NCBI GenBank assembly: GCA_039033415.1
Contig: JBCCCR010000001.1
Coordinates: forward strand, 344,718-408,717
DNA: 64,000 nucleotides
Source: Pseudomonadota bacterium
Lineage (GTDB): Bacteria; Pseudomonadota; Gammaproteobacteria; Xanthomonadales; SZUA-38
Direction of reading: 5' to 3'
A program made the position numbers and the translations under genes. The notes beneath the pieces were generated by a model. That model was not told the origin of the DNA, ran no database searches, and saw nothing but the letters and a program-made list of their open reading frames with translations. Below are positions 34,121 through 42,718 of the stretch, piece by piece (the first letter of the stretch is position 1; the number at the start of each line of letters is the position of its first letter).

Positions 34121-36331
34121 TCAGTTGGTGATCGTTTCCGGAACCCGCTTCTCGGTGAGAGCTGCGGTGCGCTGTCCTTCGCCGGTCAGGCTGATGATGT
34201 CGCCCAGGATCCGTACGGTTTCGTTGAGCAGAACGTCGGGCGCGTCGTCCTCATAGTCGTTGGCGGTTTCCAGCTCGGCGTTCAGTGCCTCAGGCGGAAT
34301 ATCCGGGTTGGTGGTCGAGAGCAGCTTGACGTCGTCGCTGGCCGACTTGGCAAAAGCCTCGCGGGCGGCCTTGCGAACGGTCCGCAGCTCCTCTTCCTTT
34401 TCGAGCTCCGCCCGGCGCGCCTCTTCGAGCAGCGATACCCGGGTCTGATCTCGGGCTTCGCGCATGGTGGCGATGTCTTCCAGTAGATACTTAAACTCGG
34501 CGTCGTTCTCCAGCCGCTCCTGCGAGCGCTGCTCCACCACGGGCAGGATGCCGGTCAGGTCGTCGTAGATTTTGTAGCGTGTCGGCGGAATGCTGGTCCA
34601 GGGCAGGGCGTTGTCCAGCGAGCTTTCACCGTACTTGTCCTCGATGCCGGCGGTCGGGAAGATGATGTCAGGAATCACACCCCGGTGCTGGGTACTGCCA
34701 CCGTTAACCCGGAAGAACTGGGCAATGGTGAGCTTCAGCTGGCCAAATTTCGGATCGTCACCTTTACCGTAGCGGTCGAGGTTGATCAGGTTCTGCACCG
34801 TGCCTTTGCCGAAGGTCGGCTCACCGATGACCACGCCACGACCATAATCCTGAATCGCTGCGGCGAAGATCTCAGACGCGGAGGCGCTGTGGCGATTTAC
34901 CAGCACAACCAGCGGGCCTTCCCAGGCAGCGCCGCGGTCACCGTCGGTCTCGACGTCGATTTTTCCGCTGGAATCGCGAACCTGCACAACCGGGCCCCGA
35001 TCGATAAACAAACCGGTCAGGTCGGTCGCCTCGGCCAGCGAGCCGCCGCCGTTGTTGCGAAGATCCATCACGATGCCGTCGACACCTTCGTTCTTGAGCC
35101 CGGCAATCAGCGCTCTCACGTCGCGCGTCGAAGAACGATAGTCCTCATCGCGGCGGGCGCGTGCGGCAAAGTCGAGGTAGAAAGCCGGCAAGTCGATCAC
35201 GCCGATCCGGTGCGTGCTGCCCTGCCACTCGATTTCGAAGGTGCTGCTCTGGGCGGCCTGCTCCTCCAGCTTCACCTTGTCGCGAACCAGGCCGATGTTG
35301 ACCGGCTGGCCGTCGATGCCGGTTTCCGCCGGAATCACTTCAAGGACCACCTCGGTGCCGGAGGTTCCGCGGATCAGTTCCACGACATCATCCAGGCGCC
35401 AGCCGACGACGTCGGTCGCTTCTTCGCCCGGCGTTTCGGTGACCGAGATGATGCGATCGCCAACCTTCAGCCGGCCGTCTTTGGAGGCCGGGCCGCCGGG
35501 CACAACGCGGCGGATGGTCGTGTATTCGTTCTCGCGCTGCAGCACGGCGCCGATGCCTTCGAGCGACAGCCGCATGGAGATTTGAAAGTTCTCTGAGCTG
35601 CGGGGCGCCAGGTAGCCGGTGTGGGGCTCGATCGAGAGCGCGAATGCGTTCATGTAGTACTGGAAGACGTCTTCCGAATCCAGCTCAGAAACGCGCCGGT
35701 CGAGGTTTTCATAACGCTGACGCAGGACGTCGTTGGCGCTCTCCTCTTCCTTGTTGGCCAGACGAAGACGCAGCATGTCGTTCTTCACTCGCCGCCGCCA
35801 GATGTCGTTCAGCTCAGTTTCGGTCTTGGCCCAGGGTGCTTCAGATCGATCGAGCTCAAGCGATTCGTTGATCTCGAAATCGAACGGCTTTTCGAGCAGC
35901 GCGGTCGCAAATTCGATCCGCTCGTTCACCCGTTGAGCGTAAACGTTGAAGATGACAAAAGCCGCTGACAGATCCTGCTTTTTCAGCGCGTCGTCGAGGA
36001 CCGTCCGGAAAGCTTCGAACTGACGGACGTCTGAATCCATAAAGAACACCCGATTAGGGTCCAGGCTTTCCAGGTAGCGATCCAAAATCGCTGACGACAG
36101 CGTGTCGTCGAGGCGGGTCTTCTTGTAGTGCGCGCGCGTCAGAAAGGTGGTTGCCCAACGGCTGGCCTCGAGCTGGTTTGGTTCGGGCTGCAGCGTCAGC
36201 GGCCGCTCGGGCGTTTTGGCCGTTGCGACGCCGGCGACCAGCAAGGCGATGCTAAGCGTTGCGGTCAGCCGAGCGGCAAGCCGATTAGCCAGTGAGATGG
36301 CACTTGGGGCGGTGTTCTTGACGCGCGTCAT
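34121..36331 (-). CDS. prc: Tail-specific (C-terminal processing) protease Prc/Tsp
   Basis: A 736-residue periplasmic protease with an N-terminal signal region ('TATLSIALLVAGVATAK'), a PDZ domain (about 240-340: 'GIGAVLQRENEYTTIRRVV'), and the S41 catalytic region with 'DLRNNGGGSLAEA', the Ser in 'HSASASEIFAAAI' and the Lys in 'TFGKGTVQNL', which form the Ser-Lys dyad. A C-terminal DUF3340-type domain follows. It trims the C-termini of envelope proteins including PBP3 and MepS in E. coli. Confidence 0.94.
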   Translation of the reverse strand: MTRVKNTAPSAISLANRLAARLTATLSIALLVAGVATAKTPERPLTLQPEPNQLEASRWATTFLTRAHYKKTRLDDTLSSAILDRYLESLDPNRVFFMDSDVRQFEAFRTVLDDALKKQDLSAAFVIFNVYAQRVNERIEFATALLEKPFDFEINESLELDRSEAPWAKTETELNDIWRRRVKNDMLRLRLANKEEESANDVLRQRYENLDRRVSELDSEDVFQYYMNAFALSIEPHTGYLAPRSSENFQISMRLSLEGIGAVLQRENEYTTIRRVVPGGPASKDGRLKVGDRIISVTETPGEEATDVVGWRLDDVVELIRGTSGTEVVLEVIPAETGIDGQPVNIGLVRDKVKLEEQAAQSSTFEIEWQGSTHRIGVIDLPAFYLDFAARARRDEDYRSSTRDVRALIAGLKNEGVDGIVMDLRNNGGGSLAEATDLTGLFIDRGPVVQVRDSSGKIDVETDGDRGAAWEGPLVVLVNRHSASASEIFAAAIQDYGRGVVIGEPTFGKGTVQNLINLDRYGKGDDPKFGQLKLTIAQFFRVNGGSTQHRGVIPDIIFPTAGIEDKYGESSLDNALPWTSIPPTRYKIYDDLTGILPVVEQRSQERLENDAEFKYLLEDIATMREARDQTRVSLLEEARRAELEKEEELRTVRKAAREAFAKSASDDVKLLSTTNPDIPPEALNAELETANDYEDDAPDVLLNETVRILGDIISLTGEGQRTAALTEKRVPETITN

Positions 36332-36575
36332 TCAGTTCTCCTTGGTACGCCGGGGAACTGGCACTCCGGCCAGCGGTTCCTTTAGGACCACAAAAGATAC
36401 CAAAGGGTTTCACCCGAAACGTTGCGCCCCGGACCCTACCGCTGACACAACATGTTCATTAAACAGCCTCTGGGCCGCTTAACTGCTTTATCGGCAGTTA
36501 GTACGAACCCTGGAGCTTTGTCAAGGCTAAGCCGACAAAACGGTTGTTACATGCGCCAAAAGTGCTGCTGCAACC

Positions 36576-37565
36576 TCAGCCTTCGACGCCGACCGAAGCT
36601 TTGCTGGCCATCTCGTCCGCGTGATACGAAGAGCGAACCAGCGGGCCGCTTGCAACGTGGCTGAAGCCCATCTGGTTGCCCAGCGCTTCGATCTGGGCGA
36701 ACTCTTCCGGCGTCCAGTAGCGGATCACCGGGTGATGATGTGCCGTCGGCTGCAGGTACTGGCCGACGGTCACCATGTCGACGTCATGTCGCTTCAGGTC
36801 CTCCAGACAGCCGATGACCTGATCCATGTTCTCACCGAGGCCGAGCATAATGCCGGACTTGGTCGGCAGCTCTGGGTGGCGCTGCTTAAAGCGCTGCAGC
36901 AGATCCATCGACCACTGGTAGTCGGCGCCGGGCCTGACCTGTCGATACAGGTCGGGCACCGTTTCGACGTTGTGATTAAAAACGTCTGGCGGCTCCTCGC
37001 TGAGAATATCCAGCGCGCGCTCCATCCGGCCTTTGCCGCGGAAGTCGGGCGTCAGGATTTCTACCTTGATACCCGGTTTAGCATCGCGCACGGCACGTAT
37101 ACATTCTGCGAAATGTGCAGCGCCTCCGTCCCGCAGATCGTCACGGTCGACCGAGGTGATCACCACGTACCGCAGGTTCATTTGCGCGATGGTCTCCGCG
37201 AGCCGCCGGGGCTCGTCGGTGTCGACAGCCTTGGGGCGGCCGTGGGCAACGTCGCAGAAGGCGCAGCGCCGGGTGCAGATCTCGCCCAAAATCATGAATG
37301 TCGCGGTGCCCTTGGAGAAGCACTCGTGAATGTTGGGGCACGAGGCTTCCTCGCAGACGGTGACGAGCGCGTTCTGCCGCAGGTTGGCCTTCAGTCTGCC
37401 CACCGCGTTGCCGGCAGGGATACGCACGCGTATCCAGTCGGGTTTCCGCAGGCTGGGGGCTGCCGGGTCGAAGGTGACCGGGTTTCGCGCGATCTTTGAC
37501 GCGCCGGTTTGTTTTTTGCCGACAACTACCTGTTCAGAGGTGTCGGTGGTGGCACTGCTAGACAC
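36576..37565 (-). CDS. lipA: Lipoyl synthase
   Basis: A radical-SAM enzyme inserting two sulfurs into octanoyl chains on lipoyl domains. The first cluster uses cysteines in '[15 protein letters not shown]', the radical-SAM cluster those in '[10 protein letters not shown]', and the C-terminal '[12 protein letters not shown]' supplies the conserved serine. I choose the GTG at 37565 (329 residues): 'AAGGAGG' lies six bases upstream and the GTG overlaps the lipB stop by 8 bases. The frame is open to 37598. It is last in the long minus-strand cluster. Confidence 0.96.
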   Translation of the reverse strand: MSSSATTDTSEQVVVGKKQTGASKIARNPVTFDPAAPSLRKPDWIRVRIPAGNAVGRLKANLRQNALVTVCEEASCPNIHECFSKGTATFMILGEICTRRCAFCDVAHGRPKAVDTDEPRRLAETIAQMNLRYVVITSVDRDDLRDGGAAHFAECIRAVRDAKPGIKVEILTPDFRGKGRMERALDILSEEPPDVFNHNVETVPDLYRQVRPGADYQWSMDLLQRFKQRHPELPTKSGIMLGLGENMDQVIGCLEDLKRHDVDMVTVGQYLQPTAHHHPVIRYWTPEEFAQIEALGNQMGFSHVASGPLVRSSYHADEMASKASVGVEG

Positions 37566-38205
37566 AAGCGCCCTCCTTGGTATTGATGATATGCCCACTC
37601 AGGTCGGCCAGTCGCTGGATCAGCGTCATTCCCGCGCTGCGCCAGTCCTCGGTGATGCCGAGCGCGCTGCTTTGCGTCATCTCCAACCCCTCAAAGCCAC
37701 AGGGGTTGATGCGGGAAAACGGCTGAAGGTCCATGGCCACGTTAACCGCCATGCCGTGAAAACTGCATCCACGCCGAACCCGCAGGCCCAGCGAAGCGAT
37801 TTTTTGGCCGCTCACATAAACCCCCGGAGCCTTGTCCCGGCGCTCCGCGGTGACGTGATGTTCAGCCAGCCAGTCGATGACGCTCTGTTCGAGCCAATCG
37901 ACCAGCGTACGGATACCGATTTTTGCCCGCTTGAGGTCCCAAAGCGGATAAAGGACCGCCTGGCCGGGGCCGTGGTAGGTGACCTGGCCGCCCCGATCCA
38001 CCTGCAGCAGCGGAATATCGCCGGGTGCCAGAACATGGTCTCGGGTCGCCGCCTGACCCAGCGTAAACACCGGGGGGTGTTCCACCAGCCAAAGCTCATC
38101 GCCGGTGCCCGCATCACGCTGATCGGTAAACGCCTGCATCCGACGCCAGACCGGCTCGTAGGCCTCCCGGCCAAGGTCGCGAACGGTCAGCGCTAGAGCG
38201 TCCAC
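37558..38205 (-). CDS. lipB: Octanoyltransferase LipB
   Basis: A 215-residue enzyme transferring octanoate from acyl carrier protein to lipoyl domains. It has '[21 protein letters not shown]', the catalytic Lys in '[14 protein letters not shown]' and the acyl-binding Cys in '[13 protein letters not shown]'. It acts just before LipA, which overlaps it downstream; its own start overlaps the end of ybeD by 13 bases. Confidence 0.96.
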   Translation of the reverse strand: MDALALTVRDLGREAYEPVWRRMQAFTDQRDAGTGDELWLVEHPPVFTLGQAATRDHVLAPGDIPLLQVDRGGQVTYHGPGQAVLYPLWDLKRAKIGIRTLVDWLEQSVIDWLAEHHVTAERRDKAPGVYVSGQKIASLGLRVRRGCSFHGMAVNVAMDLQPFSRINPCGFEGLEMTQSSALGITEDWRSAGMTLIQRLADLSGHIINTKEGACV

Positions 38206-38510
38206 AGGACCTGTTCGTGGCGGGTCAGTTCACCGTAAATCGCCTCGAGCTGCTCGCGCGATTCCACCTGAACGGTGACGGTAATCGACTCGTATTTGCC
38301 GCCTTTTGAGGGGCGCGAGCGCACCGCATCTTCCTCCACGGCCACGTGGCGCGAAACAATCTCCAGCACCTGTTCGGTCAGCCCAGCCCCGCTTTTGCCC
38401 ATCGCTTTGATGGGATAGGTGCAGGGAAACTCCAGGCCGCGGCCTTCCTCGATCTCCGCAGCGGCGTTGCGGCGCTCGCCGCCCGCGCCGGAATCAGTCG
38501 CCGAAGTCAT
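38193..38510 (-). CDS. ybeD: YbeD/DUF493-family small protein
   Basis: A 105-residue protein ending '[14 protein letters not shown]', with '[14 protein letters not shown]' and '[21 protein letters not shown]', the signature strands of YbeD. The fold is ACT-like and its role is unknown, though its place between dacA and lipB is conserved in gammaproteobacteria. It has a longer Ser/Gly/Glu-rich N-terminus than the E. coli protein, reaching over the dacA stop by 17 bases. Confidence 0.92.
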   Translation of the reverse strand: MTSATDSGAGGERRNAAAEIEEGRGLEFPCTYPIKAMGKSGAGLTEQVLEIVSRHVAVEEDAVRSRPSKGGKYESITVTVQVESREQLEAIYGELTRHEQVLWTL

Positions 38511-39669
38511 GAAACCACAGCGCGATACTGTCGCTCATCCGCCGCCAGAAACCGCCGCGCTCAACCTCGTTGAGCGTCAGAAGCGGAGAGCTGGCTTTGA
38601 GCTCGTCGCCCAGGAAGACGCGCAGGCTGCCCACCTCATAGCCCGAGGCGAGCGGTGCGGTCAGGACCGACATCACCTCGGTTTCCGCCCGCAGGTTTTC
38701 GTACTGGCCGCTCGGGATCGTGATGTGGATGTCACCCGCAATCCCCAGTCCAAGCTCCTCGTCCACGCCCTTCCAGACCTTCACGCGGCTCAGCTCTTCA
38801 CCGGCGCGATAGAGCTGGTGGGTTTCGAAGAAGCGAAAGCCGTAATTCAGAAGCTTCTGGGAATCGTCGGCCCGGCTGTTCTCCGACGCGGACCCCATGA
38901 CTACGCTGATCAGCCGCATGCCACCACGCTGCGCTGACGCGGCCAGGCAGTAGCCCGCCGAGCTGGTGTGGCCGGTTTTCAGGCCGTCGACCGCCGGATC
39001 GCGCCACAGCAGGTTGTTGCGGTTATGCTGGCGGATCTCGTTGAAGGTGAACTCTTTCTCGGAGTACCACTTGTAGTAGTCGGGAAAGTCCCGAATCAGC
39101 GCTGACGACAGGGTGGCAATATCGCGCGCTGTGGTCAGATGCTCAGCGGCGGGCAGGCCGGTGGCGTTCAAAAAATTTGAGTTGTTCATCCCCAGACTGG
39201 CCGCGTACTGGTTCATCAACGCCGCAAACGTCTCCTCGCTGCCGGCGATGTGCTCGGCGAGCGCGACGCTGGCATCGTTGCCCGACTGCACGATCATGCC
39301 TTTGAGCAGGTCTGAGACCTGGACCTGATTGCCCACCTCAATAAACATCTTGGAGCCTTCGGTGCGCCAGGCTTTTTCGCTGACCGGGACCATCTCCTGG
39401 AGATTTAGGCCTCCCGACCTGAGCTCGGAGAACACGATATAAGAAGTCATCAGCTTGGTGATACTGGCAGGTTCAATCGGCTGATCGACGTTCTGGGAGG
39501 CAAGGACCTCGCCGGAGGCATGGTCCAGGAGGATGTAGCTGGTAGCGCCGATCTGAGGCGGCGCGGGCACGGGCATGGTGGGCGCGGCTGCTGCCACGCC
39601 GCTTGTTATCAGCAGCAGACCCGCCAGGGTGGCGGTCAGCTTGGAGAAATTTTCCGTCAGATAGCGCAT
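38494..39669 (-). CDS. dacA: D-alanyl-D-alanine carboxypeptidase (PBP5/6)
   Basis: 391 residues from the ATG at 39669. A signal peptide ends near 'SGVAAAAP'. The S11 domain has SITK (69-72, catalytic Ser), SGN in 'IVQSGNDASV' and KTG in 'VDGLKTGHTSS'. The C-terminal PBP5 domain ends in an amphipathic '[17 protein letters not shown]' that anchors it to the outer face of the inner membrane. It removes the terminal D-Ala of pentapeptides. The frame extends to 39756 but the signal peptide supports the shorter start. Confidence 0.95.
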   Translation of the reverse strand: MRYLTENFSKLTATLAGLLLITSGVAAAAPTMPVPAPPQIGATSYILLDHASGEVLASQNVDQPIEPASITKLMTSYIVFSELRSGGLNLQEMVPVSEKAWRTEGSKMFIEVGNQVQVSDLLKGMIVQSGNDASVALAEHIAGSEETFAALMNQYAASLGMNNSNFLNATGLPAAEHLTTARDIATLSSALIRDFPDYYKWYSEKEFTFNEIRQHNRNNLLWRDPAVDGLKTGHTSSAGYCLAASAQRGGMRLISVVMGSASENSRADDSQKLLNYGFRFFETHQLYRAGEELSRVKVWKGVDEELGLGIAGDIHITIPSGQYENLRAETEVMSVLTAPLASGYEVGSLRVFLGDELKASSPLLTLNEVERGGFWRRMSDSIALWFHDFGD

Positions 39670-39780
39670 AGCACCAGTCAGTTTCGTCGGGCCGGGCATT
39701 ATACGGGGTGTACCCGGCCAGCACAGTCCCAGAAAAAAGGTTATCTCGCGCGCCAAAATCGCGCTGAACCCCCGTGATTC

Positions 39781-40605
39781 CTACTCAAAAACCACCCGCG
39801 CCGTGCCGAAGCCCCAGGTCCTTAGCTGATTGGCCAACGATTCGGCGGTGGCGGCGTCCGCCAGCGGCCCCACGCGCACCCGATGCAGCTGCTGCCCTCC
39901 GGGTTCGCGGGTGGTTTTCACCAGCGCAGAGTCAACATTTTTCTGCCGCAGGCGACCGACCATGGTCAGCGCGTTGTCCCGGCTGGAAAACGCGCCGAGC
40001 TGGAGAAACACATTGCTGGCGGTGGCGACGCTGGGTCGTCGGTCGCCGCCGTCGGGCACAATCGCCACCACTTCCACCTGCGCCGTACCGTCGCGGATCA
40101 TGTCCAGCCGTTCGGCAGCGGCAAACGACAGATCGATGATGCGGCCCTTTTTGAACGGGCCACGGTCGTTGACCCGGACCACCACGCTCGCGCCGGTGTC
40201 GATGCGCGTTACCCGCGCGTAGCTCGGCAAAGGCAGCGTTCGATGGGCCGCGGTTATCGCGTACATATCAAACGTCTCCTGGTTGGAGGTGGGTTTGCCG
40301 TGGAAGTTCGGTCCATACCAGGAAGCGACGCCCCGCTCCTGGTAGCCATTCGCGCTGGCCATGACGCGGTAGGTGCGCCCCAGCACTCGGTAGGGCGAGT
40401 GATTGCCGACAGCGCTGAGCGGCTCTGCCCTTGGGGTTGGTTCCACCGCGGGGCTTTGAGGCGGGACCGGCGTGGTCGGTCGGCTGGCGCAGCCGACCAG
40501 GAGGCAGGCCGCAGCAAGCGCGGCGAGGCCTGGGGCTGTAAACCTGAATCTCGAATGGCTTAAGCCCACGGGGCTGAAGCCAAAGAGGCTAAAGCGCTTT
40601 TTCAA
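39781..40605 (-). CDS. rlpA: RlpA-family lipoprotein lytic transglycosylase with SPOR domain
   Basis: 274 residues. A lipobox 'LLVGCAS' (Cys about 39) marks an outer-membrane lipoprotein. The double-psi beta-barrel domain has 'GVASWYGPNFHGKPTSNQE' with 'YAITAAHRTLPLPS' and 'VRVNDRGPF', and a SPOR domain follows (about 195-274), which binds peptidoglycan stripped of stem peptides at the division site. Its end overlaps nothing downstream, but its start overlaps the mltB stop by 17 bases. Confidence 0.94.
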   Translation of the reverse strand: MKKRFSLFGFSPVGLSHSRFRFTAPGLAALAAACLLVGCASRPTTPVPPQSPAVEPTPRAEPLSAVGNHSPYRVLGRTYRVMASANGYQERGVASWYGPNFHGKPTSNQETFDMYAITAAHRTLPLPSYARVTRIDTGASVVVRVNDRGPFKKGRIIDLSFAAAERLDMIRDGTAQVEVVAIVPDGGDRRPSVATASNVFLQLGAFSSRDNALTMVGRLRQKNVDSALVKTTREPGGQQLHRVRVGPLADAATAESLANQLRTWGFGTARVVFE

Positions 40606-41551
40606 TTTCGTTGGCCAGCTGGAAAACCGCCATGGAATAAAGCGCGCTGTGGTTGTAGCGGCTGATCACGTAGAAATTGTGGTACGTCACCCAGTGTTCC
40701 TGTCCCTGCGAGCCGTCCAGCGTGACCAGCGATACGGCCGTATTGTCGTCCGCCAACGGCTGCTCGAGGTCGTAGCCCCAGTCGCGGATCTGGCTGAGCG
40801 GGTAGGCGGGCTTCAGCTTCGGCTTCTTGAGCTGGCGGGCGCCCTCGCCGGCGCTCACCGCCTGCGCGACCGGGCCTCCGTTTTCCCAGCCGTGGCGCCG
40901 GAAGTAGTTAGCGATGCTGGCCAGCGCGTCAGCCTTCGAGCCCCAGAGGTCGCGCTGTCCGTCGCCGTCGTGGTCCACCGCATAGCTCCGATAGCTGGAC
41001 GAGATGAACTGACCCATGCCCATGGCGCCGGCGTAGGAACCCTTGAGCTGACTCAGCGGGAGCTGTTCGTCGCGGCCCAGCAGCAGAAATTGCTCCAGCT
41101 CGCTGCGGAAAAATTTTGATCGCGGCGGATAGTGAAACGCGAGTGTTGCCAGCGCGTCGATGACCCGGAATCGGCCAAGAATGTTGCCGTAGCTCGTTTC
41201 CACGCCGGCAATTGCCACGATCACCTTGGCCGGAACACCATATTGGGCCTCGACCTCAGCCAGTAGCTCGCGATTGTCGTTCCAGAAAGCGACGCCGTCG
41301 CGGATCCGCTTGTCGGTCAAAAAGATTGGGCGATAGTCTTTCCAGGGCTTGCCTTCCGCGGGCCGGCTGATCGCATCGATGATGGTTTGGCTTCGCTCGG
41401 CGTCGGCCAGAAGGGCGCTGATTTCCTCCGCCGGCCAGCTGTGGCGTTCGGCCACTTCCGCGATGAAGGCGTCAGCTCCCGGATGGCTGCTGTTCAGGTT
41501 GGCCGCGCTGGCGGCGACGAGAGTCAGGGCAGCAATAATCTGCATCGGCAA
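40589..41551 (-). CDS. mltB: Membrane-bound lytic murein transglycosylase B
   Basis: 320 residues with a signal-like N-terminus. The catalytic Glu lies in 'AIAGVETSYG'; 'AGAMGMGQFISSSYRSYAVDHDGDG' and 'SIANYFRRHGW' are family hallmarks. It cleaves the glycan strand to 1,6-anhydro-muropeptides. E. coli MltB is a lipoprotein; here I see no lipobox Cys, so it may be soluble in the periplasm. It overlaps rlpA by 17 bases. Confidence 0.94.
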   Translation of the reverse strand: MPMQIIAALTLVAASAANLNSSHPGADAFIAEVAERHSWPAEEISALLADAERSQTIIDAISRPAEGKPWKDYRPIFLTDKRIRDGVAFWNDNRELLAEVEAQYGVPAKVIVAIAGVETSYGNILGRFRVIDALATLAFHYPPRSKFFRSELEQFLLLGRDEQLPLSQLKGSYAGAMGMGQFISSSYRSYAVDHDGDGQRDLWGSKADALASIANYFRRHGWENGGPVAQAVSAGEGARQLKKPKLKPAYPLSQIRDWGYDLEQPLADDNTAVSLVTLDGSQGQEHWVTYHNFYVISRYNHSALYSMAVFQLANEIEKAL

Positions 41552-41602
41552 TCCATCGTTTGGCGAGCCCGCAATTCTAGCGCAAGGCGCGCTCTAGAGC
41601 GT

Positions 41603-42718
41603 TCAATAACGGTTAAGGAGCCGCCGATGACTGTAAACGGACATAATCAGCCCGAAAGATGTCAGCAGACTGATCAGAGAAGTTCCGCCGTAGCTGATCA
41701 GCGGCAGCGGCACACCCACCACCGGCAGCAGCCCGCTGATCATGCCCGCGTTCACCATGACGTAAACAAAAAAGGTCAGTCCGAGCGCGCCCGCGAGCAG
41801 CCGGGAGAAGCTGTCTTTGGCCTGGCCGGCCAGCCACAGGCAGCGCCCGATGATGTAGAGGTAGAGTGCAAAAAGCAGGAGCACTCCCAGCAGCCCAAAC
41901 TCTTCCGCCAGCACCGCCAGCACAAAGTCGGTGGACCGCTCCGGCAGAAATTCGAGATGGGCCTGGGTGCTGTTCATCCAGCCTTTGCCGAACAGCCCGC
42001 CAGAGCCGACCGCAATCTTCGATTGGATAATGTTCCAGCCGGAACCCAGCGGGTCGGATTCGGGGTTCAGAAAGGTCAGCACGCGTCCGCGCTGGTAGTC
42101 GTGCATGAAATGCCACAGAACCGGTGCCAAGGCCATGGCCGACACGCAAAAAAAGCTGATCAGTCGCCACGACAGACCGGCGAGGAACACAACAAACAGG
42201 CCACTGGTGGCCACCAGCATCGCTGTCCCCAGATCCGGCTGACGGGCGATCAGCACCGCCGGCACCGCAACGATTACCAGGCTGACCAGCAGCTGGCGCC
42301 AGCCGGGCGGCAGGCTGCTGCGGTGCATGTACCAGGCCAGCATCATCGGCAGCGAAAGCTTGAGGATTTCTGACGGCTGGAACCGAAGGAAGCCGAGGTC
42401 CAGCCAGCGCTGCGCGCCCCGTCCCTCACCGAGAAACGCCACCATCACCAGCAGCACGATCCCCAGCGCGTAAAACGCCGGTGCCCAGACCCGAAAAAGG
42501 TGAGGCGAAATGCAGGCGATGACGGTCATGGCGGTGAGTCCCATCGCCAGGCGCACGGCCTGGCGAATCACCGTGCCGGAGTCCTCGCCGGAAGCGCCGT
42601 AGAGCACCACCAGGCCAAAACACGCCGTGGCGACCAGCGCGCCGACCAAAGGCAGGTCGAGCATGGGTCGCGCCGCGACAGAACGCAGAAAGCGGATGCC
42701 GGCAACGGCCGTGTTCAC
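41603..42718 (-). CDS. rodA: Rod-shape-determining SEDS glycosyltransferase RodA
   Basis: 371 residues with about ten membrane helices. SEDS signatures are 'RWLDLGFLRFQPSEILKLSLP', 'ARQPDLGTAMLV' and the catalytic-loop region 'SGGLFGKGWMNSTQ', then 'LPVVGVPLPLISYGGTS'. It polymerises lipid II for cell elongation with PBP2. It starts with a GTG that overlaps the mrdA stop by 4 bases (GTGA). Confidence 0.95.
   Translation of the reverse strand: MNTAVAGIRFLRSVAARPMLDLPLVGALVATACFGLVVLYGASGEDSGTVIRQAVRLAMGLTAMTVIACISPHLFRVWAPAFYALGIVLLVMVAFLGEGRGAQRWLDLGFLRFQPSEILKLSLPMMLAWYMHRSSLPPGWRQLLVSLVIVAVPAVLIARQPDLGTAMLVATSGLFVVFLAGLSWRLISFFCVSAMALAPVLWHFMHDYQRGRVLTFLNPESDPLGSGWNIIQSKIAVGSGGLFGKGWMNSTQAHLEFLPERSTDFVLAVLAEEFGLLGVLLLFALYLYIIGRCLWLAGQAKDSFSRLLAGALGLTFFVYVMVNAGMISGLLPVVGVPLPLISYGGTSLISLLTSFGLIMSVYSHRRLLNRY

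Noticed and set aside
34685..35596. A 303-codon plus-strand frame
   Set aside because: Antisense to prc.
36621..37499. A 292-codon plus-strand frame
   Set aside because: Antisense to lipA, which has both Fe-S cysteine motifs.
41387..42373. A 328-codon plus-strand frame, rich in Gln and His
   Set aside because: Antisense to mltB and rodA; composition is what reversed membrane-protein codons give.
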